NCBI GenBank assembly: GCA_029531795.1
Contig: JAPEIS010000004.1
Span: 992,001 to 1,056,000, forward strand
Source: Sclerotinia nivalis
Taxonomy: Eukaryota > Ascomycota > Leotiomycetes > Helotiales > Sclerotiniaceae
Reading direction: 5' to 3'
Length of the DNA: 64,000 nucleotides
Within the stretch, counting starts at the first letter, position 1, and each line of letters opens with the position of its first letter. The notes under the pieces were generated by a model that saw only the letters and a list, made by a program, of their open reading frames with translations, did no database searches and had not been told where the DNA came from. Of the stretch, positions 11,800 to 22,864 are shown piece after piece. The translations under genes and the position numbers were made by a program.

Positions 11800-14288
11800 A
11801 CAATGAGAGAGTGATGAATGGGATATTTCAAGGGTGGAGGAAGGAGTTTTATATGGTTTAAGGTTTATGATACATGGCATGCTAGTTTCTTTTCCTTGTA
11901 GTCATTGGACTCAACTTGAAGAATTGGTTGGAAGTTTTGTTAGCGATGCTGGGATGAAATTTGGTTCGGTTGGTTTCGTGGGATATCAGGGGTTAGGGAA
12001 TTTATTATTGATGGCTATTTATTTAAGTAAGATGAATTTAAGATATCTTTTCTATTATAAAACCCGATTCGGCTTTTAAAGATTGACATGAGATGAGATG
12101 GATTGGTAATTGCTGTGAGCCCAGCCAAATCTTGTACGCCGAGACGGCCCTTGGCATGGTGAGCTTGGCTCCCCATAGTATTGGGCTTGGCTGCTGATGA
12201 TTCGATGGCGTGGAATGGAATGGGTGATGCGGTGATGCGGAACTGGTGGTGTAGTGTTGCATAGCCTCTTTCTGGAAGCTGAAGATGAAAATGAAGATGG
12301 TGGAGCTTGGAGGTTGGTGGTTTGTCGGGGAAAAAGATTTTAAGGGCTGGTTTTGGGTTTATGGTTTCATGGGTTGAGGGTTATGGGTTATGAGTTATGG
12401 TTGAGGGGTTGAGGGGTAGATGAGTGGTATTTGGCATTGGGTATAGGGTTTAGGGTTTATGGTTTAAGGTTGAGGAGTCGTCATCTTTGTGATGTGAATC
12501 TGATGTAGTATGGGATGGGATGTTCGGGTTTAAGGTCAAGGGACCTGTCATCTTTGTGAGGGCGTGATGTGATGTACTACGGGATGTACTATGTGATGTA
12601 TGCGATGTGTACAGAGATACACGAGCATAGCCTCGAATTTGTGGGTGTTTTCACTCGTCACTTACGGAGTACTTACTTGTGTTGGTATGCGGTAGTTGGG
12701 TTCGGTTACGCGTATGCTTTTTTGAAGATGGCATGGCGGTTTGATTGCGAGGAAGGTTTCTTGACTTGAGAGTTGGGTTTGGGTTTGGGTTTGAAAATTT
12801 GAGATGCGGATGGGTGGGTGAGGGGATGGTGTTAGTGTTTAGTGTTTGGATGGTTGGATGGATGGATAGTGAGGAAGAGGATGTTGAAATTTTGATATGG
12901 AGATATTTCTCGGATACTATTATTATTGATTCTAGTACTTTATCTATCCGAGATTTCTAGCTCTAGTCCCCAAATGCACTTATTAGCACGTCAAAATTAA
13001 GATATCTATATGAGAAATGCTTTCAAATATCCATATATCCTTCTTCGGCCGAATGGACACGTGATTATTTATCACGGGGCATGAGAGGTAGTTTGAGTTT
13101 GCGCTTGAGTTTGAATATGGCTTGGAATACTAGGTGGATATATATGGTTTTTGATTGTGGTGAGTTTTTGTTTTGGAAATTGTTGTTTATCTTGCATTGT
13201 GCAGTATGTGTAATGTAATATGTGACGGATATCAAATGGTTGGATCTTCGATAACCTTATGTATAAAAATGATGTTGATACCCTGAGCCCATGTGTCGAG
13301 AATCTCATGTCAAGATAAGTCTGTTTTGTTTCATCTCGTCTCATCTTCCTCCCACTTTCACCTTATGATAATATGCAATGACTTCATTGGTTAAGAGAAA
13401 GATGGAGATGGGTGGAGGGTCGCAATACTAGTAATGGAGCGATGTTACCCCCAGCTTTTGTCCTTTGATAAGGAAAGGAGTGTTATGGAGGGGCAACGCC
13501 TTCGATTGAGGCCAGAGGTCAATTGCTCCGCCACATAATGTCGCCACCATCTAGATTCCAGAGGAGAAGGAAAAGTTAAATAGGTATTTCGGAAAGTGGG
13601 AGAACAAGCTCATGAATTAAATTTTGAATTGATTCTTTCGGGGCAAAGAAATTAGGTTATGAATGAGTTGATGAATTGATAATAAGCCAAGATATTTAGT
13701 TCCATGGCGTGTTGCATCTCAAAATTTCGTTGGGTCTATCTCGTATTATCTTGCCGGTCTTCCAGCACATAAAATACTTGTTAAACAAAGCTCAGCCACT
13801 CACTGTACGGAGTCGGGAGTATAAAGACAATCAGATCCCGAGTTTTGATAAAATATACAATATTATCAAATATACCGAAGAAGAAAAGATATCTGAACTA
13901 TCCTTGGTCTCATTCAATAAAAGGTGTTGCGCTAGGAGGATTTACATCAATTTATTAGACGGTCTCAAACTTCCATTTAACAGTCAGCCATTCAATCAAA
14001 TTCCTCACAAACATTCACGAACATTTACGAAACTTCATACCACAAACACTCACCATCGCTTTTTTTTAAAAAAATTATACGATAATATTTCGAGTCGCTC
14101 TTTTTTTGTTAAAAGCTTGGTCGAGAAGGATAATATTATATCAATTTGGGGTTTTCGAAGACTTTTTCAACTGCGCATGAGATAAACAAGGGTACAACGT
14201 TCTGGTGCTCTCATCACGCTGTGCCTCAGCCCATTACAACGAAAGATTGTGAGGACAACAGGACAACAATTGTACACAATTATAGATC
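11800..14288. other. Intergenic region, 2.5 kb
   Basis: Starts with the acetyl-CoA synthetase 3' flank, followed by strongly G/T-rich low-complexity sequence (about 12280-12860) and then A/T-rich sequence. A 158-codon open frame at 13709-14185 lies directly upstream of the ADAM protease; its composition (Lys/Ile/Asn/Phe, no domain) looks like AT-rich leader sequence rather than a protein. Confidence 0.5.
12355..12470. repeat. Degenerate G/T-rich repeat, telomere-like words
   Basis: Imperfect tandem copies of GGGTT(T/A)(A/T)TGG-like units run through this stretch, with the best segment near 12440-12470 reading TATAGGGTTTAGGGTTTATGG. The words resemble TTAGGG/TTTAGGG telomere units, but only two adjacent perfect units are present, so this is at most an interstitial remnant or chance low complexity. 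Confidence 0.4.
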
Positions 14289-16983
14289 ATGTACATATTG
14301 AGGGGTATAGTCGTACTCACGACTTTATTCGCAGATTTAATAAATGGTATGTTTATCACATTCTGAAATGTTCTTGATTTTTAAAGAAAGACAAAACACA
14401 TGCCAACTTCTTCGATGAGCCAACAGCCTTAAATATGGAGATCATCAAAAGCTAATCCATTAACCTTAAAGCACACTCTAATGAAAGAAACCCTTTAACA
14501 TATATTTCATTGGTCGATACTCCGGATATCAGAACACCATCACATCGAGTACATGCTTTGTCGAGTTTTGATGTCGAGTTCGGATTACATGGGGGTAACC
14601 AACGGGTGAAGTTGTCATTGAAGCCCAATCATGATGTTATTGCGGATGGAGCGACCATACAATATTTGGCACCGGATGGATCAGTGAGGACTTCGGAAAC
14701 TATCGATAGGTCGGCGCATCGTGTATTCAAGGGTTCGACATGGCTACAACATTATGAAGGTGCGGAATGGACGAATGTTGGATGGGCTAGGATAATGGTG
14801 AAAAAGGATGGGGATGAACCTATATTTGAAGGTGCATTTCGGGTAGATGGTGATCATCATCATATTCAAACGAAGACGAGTTTTATTTCTACGAGACATG
14901 CATTAGATCCATCGTTACCGGATGAAGGAAAGGAATATATGGTTGTATGGAGGGACTCTGATATTGGGAGTGGTTATACAGAAGATTTTGATGGACTCAT
15001 GCACCCCGAATTGAGAAGAAGCGCACGGGAGGATCCTTCATGTTCAGCAGATGGACTAAATTTTAACTCGATGAATAATCCGATCAATAACTATGAACCA
15101 ATGGCTAAACGAGAAGAGGGGTTCTGGGGTTCAATCTCAACTCGAGCCATATTCGGACGACAAATCGATACACAATCAGGTGGTAATTCTGCAGGAGTTA
15201 ACCTTACCACAACTATCGGATCCTCAGCTGGATGTCCTTCTACACGAAAAGTAGCTCTTGTGGGAATAGCAACTGATTGTACATATACGGCTGCTTTTAA
15301 CTCAACCGAAACGGCTCGAGAGAACGTCATTCAAGTTATTAACGCTGCCTCTGCACAATATGAGGATAGCTTTAATATTACGCTGGGTCTACAGAATCTT
15401 ACTGTCAGTGATGCTGCGTGTCCTGCTACTGCAGCCTCTTCAGCTCCTTGGAATGTGGGATGTAGTGATAGTGTTACGATTCAGGATCGATTGAATCTAT
15501 TTTCTGCATGGAGGGGCGAACGGGCCGATAATAATGCTTATTGGACTTTGCTTAGTACTTGTGGTACTGACAGTGTAAGTTCCCCCCCCCCCCCAGGTTG
15601 TTTCATTTTAGAGCTAGAATGTCTACGTAAAAGACTTGCCGGACAATCATTTGATCATGCCCTTTACTGATCTTCATCTAGGCTGTTGGATTAGCTTGGC
15701 TTGGTCAAGCCTGTGTCACGAACGCACAAGTAGCCTCAACATCAACTGGTAATGAAACAGTTAGTGGTGCCAATGTGGTTGTTAGAACGAGTACCGAATG
15801 GCAAGTTCTTGCCCACGAGACTGGACATACATTCGGAGCCGTTCATGATTGTACATCAGCAACTTGTAGTGATGGTCAAACGGTCGCAGCACAACAATGT
15901 TGTCCACTTAATGCACAAACATGTGATGCTGGTGGAGCATATATCATGAATCCAAGTACTCGTGATGGCATCACGAGATTCTCACCTTGTACCATTGGGA
16001 ATATCTGTTCAGCTATTGGAAGAAACAGCGTTAAAACCAATTGTTTGACAGCCAACAAAGATATTACTACGATTACCGGAAGTCAATGCGGCAATGGAAT
16101 TGTGGAATCAGGTGAAGACTGTGATTGTGGTGGACCTAGTGGCTGCGGAAGCAATAGTTGTTGTGATCCAACTACTTGCAAATTTACGACAAACTCGGTT
16201 TGTGATCCAAGTAATGAAGATTGTTGTACATCGACTTGTCAGTTTGCATCGAGTGGTACAGTATGTCGTGCTAGTACGGGTATCTGTGATCCTCAAGAAG
16301 TATGTAGTGGAACTGCTGCTACTTGTCCTGCGGATGCTACTGCTCCTGATGGTAAGATTTCTGATCATTCTACTTTGAATCTATTCTAACTCATGATAGG
16401 AACTTCTTGTGGTAATTCTTCCTCATTGGCTTGTGCTTCAGGCCAATGTACTTCTCGTGATCTTCAGTGCAGAAGTATTATGGGGTCATACACCACAGGT
16501 AACGATACATATGCCTGTTCATCCTCCGGTTGTCAAATCTCTTGTGCTTCTCCCGAATTTGGCGCCAATGTTTGTTACTCTATGCAACAAAACTTTCTCG
16601 ATGGTACACCCTGTCAAGGTGGTGGCAGATGTTCTAATGGTGGCTGCGAAGGGGCATCCGTCGGTAAAGAAATAACTTCCTGGATTGAAGAACATAGAAA
16701 TCTCGTTATAGGTATCGCTTGTGCGGTTGGCGCGCTAATCATCTTTGCATTACTCAGTTGTATTGCGGGTAGTATAAGAAGGAGAAGAGCAATTAGATTA
16801 GCCAAGGAAAGAGCAGCTAATCAACAAGGTTGGTCTCAAGGTCCAAACATGTGGCAAGCTCCTCCTATGAGTAGTGGAAGAAGAGGAATGGGTGCACCGG
16901 GTCCCAGTGGAGGAGACTGGGTTGATGGAAGGTGGAGACAAGAATCGCCAGGGGGATGGCAACCGAGTGTTAGGTATGCTTGA
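14289..16983 (+). CDS. Fungal ADAM-type membrane metalloprotease (metalloprotease, disintegrin, TM)
   Basis: Predicted type I membrane zinc endopeptidase of the adamalysin/reprolysin family (M12B). Exons 14289-14346, 14472-15574, 15682-16351 and 16400-16983 give 804 residues. Exon 1 encodes a hydrophobic signal peptide ending near LINA. The prodomain begins with RNPLTYISLVDTP and HRVHALSSFDVEF. The catalytic zinc site HETGHTFGAVHD lies near residue 432, a full HExxHxxGxxHD. A Cys-rich disintegrin-like domain starts near 523 (CGNGIVESGEDCDCGG). One membrane helix lies at about 711-733, followed by Arg-rich stop-transfer residues and a Gly/Pro/Trp-rich cytoplasmic tail. Intron 2 carries a 13-base C run right after its GTAAGTT donor. 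Likely functions in shedding of cell-surface or wall proteins; the substrate is unknown. Confidence 0.95.
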
Positions 16984-18075
16984 TTTGAGTTTAAGTTGAG
17001 TCGGGTTTTAAAAATGGGAGTATGTTCATTGTACTTTGTGCATTATACATTACATGGTGTTTTTGGATTCCATTGGGTTTTGGTATAGGATGTTGATGGA
17101 TGGGATTCCATTGGGTTTTGATTGGGTATGGCGTTTGGAATGTTGTTGAGGAACGGGGTATATCTACCGCCACCCGACTGGTATATAGTAATTATATTAT
17201 TTTATTTTTATTTTAACTCACTCTTATCTTACTCTTATATTATATTATACTGCCGGTGGACGGTGGAGATAAAAAGAGTGGAGTGAATAAGTAAATATCT
17301 TTCCTTTATCTTGTTGTTGGGCATCCTTGAATCTTGAATCTTGAATCTTGATGAGACGAGAGAATAGAGATAGAAAAGAATGTCTGAGAGAATATCCAAA
17401 AGATATTCCAAAAGAATGTCCAAAAGATATTCCAAAAGAGAATATATAAACGAAAAAAAAGGGGTTTACTAGGAAATAAAAGATAGAATAATTACGATAA
17501 GGATTTCGGAGAGGTTTTGTTTGTGAAGAAGGACAAATATCTATTTAGTTCATCTCTAGAGTTCATTCTATTTGTTCATTTTATTCATTGGTGCCTAAGA
17601 TAAGATGCATGTAAAGACTCAAGTAGTGTTTTATGGATGATTGCTATCATATCATTTCCTTTCTTTCTTTCATATGGGTAACGCAATTGCAGAATTCCTA
17701 TTAACGTCCTATCCACTTCCTATAACGCCAATCCTATCCATATCATGCCGGCCATCTCCATCGTATGCAATAATGCAATTATTGGTTGTACATTTTATTT
17801 TATGTAGATTTCTGGATTTCTTTTGCTTTTGTTTTTGAGGTACCCGTCCATCTAATGACTGCGAGAAACGGATTGCTCGATTTTTGTGTATGCAGCTGCT
17901 GGATAGGAGGAATTTCATGCTTCTTCGATATATCGCATTGTTTCGAAATCGAGGCATGTTGGTCCAAAGGTAAGAGGTGTATAAGAGATGCAGAACATCT
18001 GAATCGAGACCTCCGAGGATTCGGTACTTCATCACAGGTTTCGTTCCCCTTTGATCAACCTCGAACAGATAATCT
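16984..18075. other. Intergenic region between convergent ADAM and RPB3 genes
   Basis: Mostly A/T-rich sequence with tandem repeats at 17327-17443. No conserved coding segment is visible; open frames of 60-100 codons overlap on both strands without domain signal. The last part presumably carries the RPB3 3' untranslated region. Confidence 0.5.
17327..17443. repeat. Two adjacent short tandem repeats
   Basis: At 17327-17350 the heptamer TTGAATC repeats about 3.5 times. At 17396-17443 a 24-nt unit (CCAAAAGATATTCCAAAAGA plus AATGT-like end) occurs twice almost perfectly, and each unit is itself built of two related half units. Confidence 0.8.
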
Positions 18076-19215
18076 CTACCATCCATTTTGACCATTTTGA
18101 CCATAAGGAGTTGCACCATAAGGAGTAGCTGCACCACCTGCTGCACCACCTGCACCACCCCAAGCATTCCCCCCACCATACGGTGTAGCATAACCCGCGT
18201 CCTGCCAACCTTGGCCATTCATACCGACATCCGGACTTTGAGGCGCATCATATCCACCATTAGCTTGTCCATCACCCTCGGTAAGATCCTGAAGAACCGC
18301 AGCCAATTTTTGTTGCATGACTTTAATACCTTGTTGAATAATGGCATCGGGTTCTAGGTTACCAATCGATTCGACTTCAAAGTAAAAGTTATTTGGTACG
18401 GCGTCGTAATCAAAGGGGGCGCCTTCTTGAGGTGGTTCTTCCCAATCCGCATATTTACTTTTAGGCCTGTAGTGGCTAAGTAAGCATAATGCATTGGTCC
18501 CACTAAAGGATCATTTACGTACCATTCCTTTGCAGCGTCATGTTCATACCACAAATCAATATGCTTCAATTTGTTATGTGGATCATATTCAAAGCCGACA
18601 GCAGCTGTAGGTGCCCATTTAGCGTGTTCCTTTCCGATACCCTTCAAGGCTATACACTTCATGCGTAACTCCTGTCCCTTTCTCAATTTGGCAATGACAG
18701 GTCCAAGTCCATCTGGATCAGTGATGACAGGATTCCCAACCCATTTGTTAGCACGTTGAGGATCTACCACTAAATCGCGAGCATAAACCTTCATAATTTC
18801 ATCGCCTGTACATCTCGCGTGAAGAGTAAGTGTAATACTGCAAAGTTCACAGTTTCCATCGCAATCGCAATCTCTAGTGTAAATAACATCGTCACAGTTT
18901 TTGGAGTTCAATGGGATGAGACCAAGTCGATGGGCGATAAATTCATCTGCTAGAACCGATGTATTGGCTTCTATTTGTACTCGATCGATAGCAATTGTTG
19001 GGACTTCTGAGAGAATTGTTCGACGGAGGGAGTTTGCAAAGGAGAGGTCTACATTGGATAATTCAAAGTCGACATGATGTGAACCAGCCTATGACATAAT
19101 GCGCGTGAGCTTCCCATCCTTTCAAATCAACTATAGCAAAATGGAATTATACCTCTGTGATCTTGACTTGAGGTCCCGAGGACTCCTGGTCCATTACCAT
19201 AGGGTCGTAATCCAT
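18076..19215 (-). CDS. rpb3: RNA polymerase II third-largest subunit RPB3
   Basis: Alpha-like assembly subunit of RNA polymerase II that pairs with RPB11. Exons in transcript order 19215-19153, 19088-18523 and 18466-18076 give 339 residues. The alpha-like dimerisation segment is in exon 2 ([20 protein letters not shown], then [17 protein letters not shown]). The metal-binding cluster [10 protein letters not shown] lies at about 95-104, followed by the insert domain ([42 protein letters not shown]). The second intron (GTACGT...CTACAG) splits a Trp codon; removing it restores [16 protein letters not shown]. After the conserved heptad-like C-terminal helix ([15 protein letters not shown]) there is a Gly/Ala/Tyr/Gln-rich tail, typical of filamentous fungi and absent in animals. 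Confidence 0.97.
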
Positions 19216-21642
19216 ATCGGCGGAGTTAACAAAGAAATTTGCTGCTGGGCAAATTGCGCTGCGCGTGCGGTGGAATTGATTCTCGAAAATTCGAGGATAG
19301 ACGGACTAATCCTTAGGCAGAACTCAATTCTAACACTGAGTAATTTCCTGAACAGGCTGAGTCGCAAATTGATAATGGATCCAAATGTTAAGACTGTAGG
19401 CGGTCTGCAAGGCTGAGGTGTTTTGTGATGAAATTTAGGTTTTGCAATAGAAATTCAAAAGATACTGCGGTTGATAGAATAGAGGCTTAACCACACTCCT
19501 TGTCTTCATTGTCTCGGAGGATCGGTAAAAAGGTTTACCCCGGTCCTTACTTGAATGTTGCTTACATAATACGTACCAAGACCGAGCTACGGTAAACCAC
19601 AGTACAGCAAAATGTGGATAGGAGGCTGTGTTTGGCCCAGAACAATGAGATCAAGACCTCGTGGTAAGAATACGAAAAGAAAATTTATGAGAAGGTTTAA
19701 GACTGTATAAACTACGCCTCCAGAGACCTGCTGAAATATTGAAAACGGCCCTTGCGGTCTCGAATGTGGAGGTTTATCATATGTAAAAGAAGGCTGAGTA
19801 TTAGGGGTGATGTTGTTGCACAAGGGGCTATTGCTACATGATTTCTAACCTTCATTTTGTGCTTGATTGGAGTAGACAAGTGAAACTTTTTGAATTTGTA
19901 ACATTATTGATTCATGACGCGCCATAGCCATTGATTATCATGACGATGAGTGGACCAATAACCAAAAGCTTATATGATGAGGAATTAATTACCCGCTGCG
20001 CCCTCAACAAGAGAATATGGAGACGAAGCTTCAGACAGAATGCATGCTGGGCAGCTGGGGTCCAATCTCTACATGCATCAATCTAACCCCGCCGCCAATC
20101 CCGTGCATTTGGGCCATCTACAAGATAATCAATTTGATCTTGGTACTTACGTTTGGGCGACCAAGTGGAACTTTTTCCATTGAAGATTTGTGTATGCAAG
20201 AACCAGTCTGCAGAACTTGCGATGGCAGTGCTTCAATGCTTTGCAGATTTTAGAGGGTTTCCAGGAAGCTCCAAGATCACAAAGGACACGAGTCTATAAA
20301 ACCCCATAGTATAGAAATCAGAACAATCTTAAAGACATGGACAGCAAGTAGATCTAAGCTTCCAATTGTTCAATGATGTTTCTTGCTGGGGGGTTGGGGT
20401 TTTCTGGCATTGGCAACATGGGTGTGGAAGTGAAGGATTACTTGTTCTGGTAATCATTTCAATTTCCATTCTCCCACTTGCGTTTTCGTAATCCTGGGGC
20501 TCAGCTTTTTAAGCATTCATACGGTGAATAGGTGGATAGATGTATAGAAGGGAAGTTGAATAATAATTGTAGGCGTCCTAACGAAGGTAGATCGATAGGA
20601 CACTCCTACAGTTAGAACTGGAGATATAATATCAGTTTGCTGTATGATAGTTCGAATCAAGCGCTGCATGTAAATTCTGAATCACTATCATAATCACCAT
20701 CATATGAGATAAGATAACATAACATAGCCGTGACATCCAGTGACCTGGGTACTTCGTATATACGGATATGAATATGTACACAAGAATGAATTCAGCAAAC
20801 TATAAGATTAATTATTGACAATTTCCCCATCGGATACTCCGCTCCCTCAAGGATCTATCATGAAAAACGAAGGAAGAAACACGGATGAAAGAAAGAAAAC
20901 GCTTGGCTTCTTGGTGATAATGTTTCGTAGTTTCGTAGTTGCGTCGGAAAAGACGACGGCCCAGATGAAAGCGCCTAATGAGTAGGAGATATGAAATCAG
21001 ATTTGTGATTTAGTGGCTTGGGACTTAAGATTCTTTTGCTGACAATATTCATATTATTGGTTAGATTGATCCGCCGGTTTCCATTTTCCCTACTACCTAC
21101 TACAACAAGACAAGACGACAAGACGACAAGACGACAAGATGGAAAAGGTGGAAATGTGGAAAGGTGGAAAGGTGGACAAGGTGGAAAAAGGTGGACAGGG
21201 TTTATTAATGTCATTGCTTGCTTTGCGTGTAACTCCACCCATCCATCTGCCTTAGCACGTGTTGCTGCGCCCATAATTCGCCTCCATGCAAACAGTAAAG
21301 AAGGACCCTTGCAGACCGCGGCCACCACTTTTAATGTCCGGAAACTACTAGATACAGATTATCAAGCTCCAATTTTTTGGGAGGTACAAAGACAATTGTT
21401 TCGCCCTTCTCTTTTTTATATGAATACTTTTCTCTATCAATCAATAAACGAAACACATCTATCTATCTAGATATCTATCTACAAGAAAGATAACACCTTT
21501 CGAATAAACCTTTCTGAAAGTCAAAGTCAAAGTGTCAAAGACAAATTAGAACTTGTCTATCAAATACACTTCACGCTACACCGCACATCATCTACATACT
21601 ACAGCTACAATCAAACCACTACACACACAACAAAATATCAAA
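19216..21642. other. Intergenic region, 2.4 kb, RPB3 / calcipressin divergent
   Basis: No coding segment supported. The RPB3 promoter should lie near 19216-19500, and a long CA/TC-rich leader precedes the calcipressin ATG (about 21450-21640). The middle is mixed-composition sequence without repeats to name, apart from the tandem tract at 21105-21200. Confidence 0.5.
21105..21200. repeat. Compound minisatellite
   Basis: An ACAAGACG octamer repeats about four times (21105-21138) and runs directly into an AAAGGTGG-type octamer repeated with variants to about 21200. The strand is purine-rich throughout. Confidence 0.8.
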
Positions 21643-22416
21643 ATGTCAACTCCAACTTCCCCAACAGGAAGCACCCTCTCCTCCCGTCGCGGATCCCATA
21701 TATCGCTCTCCCTCGACCTCTCCAACCTCCCTCCTCTCACACAACCCACACCCCCCTCCAACACCCTCCTCATAACCAACCTCAAAGACGCCGAGATCTT
21801 TCGCCCCGATAACCTCCAATCCATCAAAGAACTAATCAACACCTCGGCGCCCATCCATTCCTGGGCACCTCTAAAATCCTTCTCCCGCATAATCGTATCC
21901 TTCTTCTCCGAAGAATCCGCCATCCGCATCCGCCAAATCCTCGACGGCGAAGAAATAATGGGCGAACAAGTGCGCGTATATTTCGGCCAACCGACCTCCA
22001 TCTCCCCAAAAGACACGCATCTCAATCTCCCCGATGCAGGAAAACTCTTCTTCATTTCTCCACCGCCTTCTCCTCCTCATGGCTGGGAAATGAAAATGGA
22101 AGATGCGCCCAATAAGCAAGTTCACGCGGAGGATTTGGCAGAAGCGTTGGCAAAATTACATCATCGTCCCAATACCGATTTACCTGCTAGTCCTATGAGT
22201 GACAATGGATCGACTGCATCGTCGAGATATGGGAGAGGGAGAAGCCCGAGTATGACGACCATTTATGATCCTCAGGCTCATGGGTTTAGTCCCAATTTAC
22301 CAGCGATAGCGGTGGAGGATACGACGGGGGATGATTGGGGTATGAGTCCCTTGGAGACGGAAAAGCCTATTTTAGCGCACACGGCGAGACCACCGGTGGA
22401 ATTGATGGAGTGTTAA
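21643..22416 (+). CDS. rcn1: Calcipressin (regulator of calcineurin)
   Basis: Binds and modulates the calcium/calmodulin phosphatase calcineurin. Single exon, 257 residues. A Ser/Thr/Pro-rich N-terminus is followed by an RNA-recognition-like fold (about residues 45-125: NTLLITNLKDAEIF as strand 1, RIIVSFFSEESAIRI as the RNP-like strand). The family hallmark LFFISPPPSPPHGW lies near 135-148; this SP-repeat motif is phosphorylated and contacts calcineurin. Near the C-terminus PAIAVED resembles the calcineurin-docking PxIxIT motif. The start is the first ATG after a CA-rich leader. The flanking genes are unrelated. Confidence 0.95.
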   Translation: MSTPTSPTGSTLSSRRGSHISLSLDLSNLPPLTQPTPPSNTLLITNLKDAEIFRPDNLQSIKELINTSAPIHSWAPLKSFSRIIVSFFSEESAIRIRQILDGEEIMGEQVRVYFGQPTSISPKDTHLNLPDAGKLFFISPPPSPPHGWEMKMEDAPNKQVHAEDLAEALAKLHHRPNTDLPASPMSDNGSTASSRYGRGRSPSMTTIYDPQAHGFSPNLPAIAVEDTTGDDWGMSPLETEKPILAHTARPPVELMEC

Positions 22417-22864
22417 ATACTTGCGGGGTATGAAGATAGAAAGGGGAAGGGATGTGTATATGACATGATGGAAGACGGATACGGTATAATTTGGAGGAGC
22501 ATTTACTTTTGGACTTTTTGGGCATTTCATTGGTGTTGGTTTGGGTTTGAAGCAAAAGAGATATTCCTTGCTGTTTTGTTGTTTCTTTGAGATGCATTGC
22601 GAGGAGTTGAGAAGTTGGGCGTTTACCACGAAAAAGCGAATGCGACGGCATGCGGCGCGGTTGTATGATACATGAGGGAGCGAGGATAGAATGTAGCGAG
22701 GATACCTATGACGAGTAGTCATGCAAAATATAAATCTTTTACTAAAATTTTCTTAAATTTCATGTTAAATTGTGATGCATTGCGCCATTGTATGCAGGTG
22801 AGTTTTTTGGCAAAATATACAGGGCTACCTACTTGTATACAACCAACCAACAAAAAAACAACCA
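22417..22864. other. Short intergenic region between convergent genes
   Basis: Shared 3' flank of the calcipressin and MpaB-like genes. Open frames on the minus strand here are shadows. Nothing else was seen. Confidence 0.5.

Noticed and set aside
13709..14185. 158-codon open frame upstream of the ADAM gene
   Set aside because: AT-rich composition, no domain, no splice context, and it ends about 100 bases before the ADAM start; best seen as leader or promoter sequence.
15575..15596. Use of the AG after the C13 run as acceptor in the ADAM gene
   Set aside because: The intron would be only 22 nt and the frame would be lost; the acceptor at 15681 restores the conserved protein.
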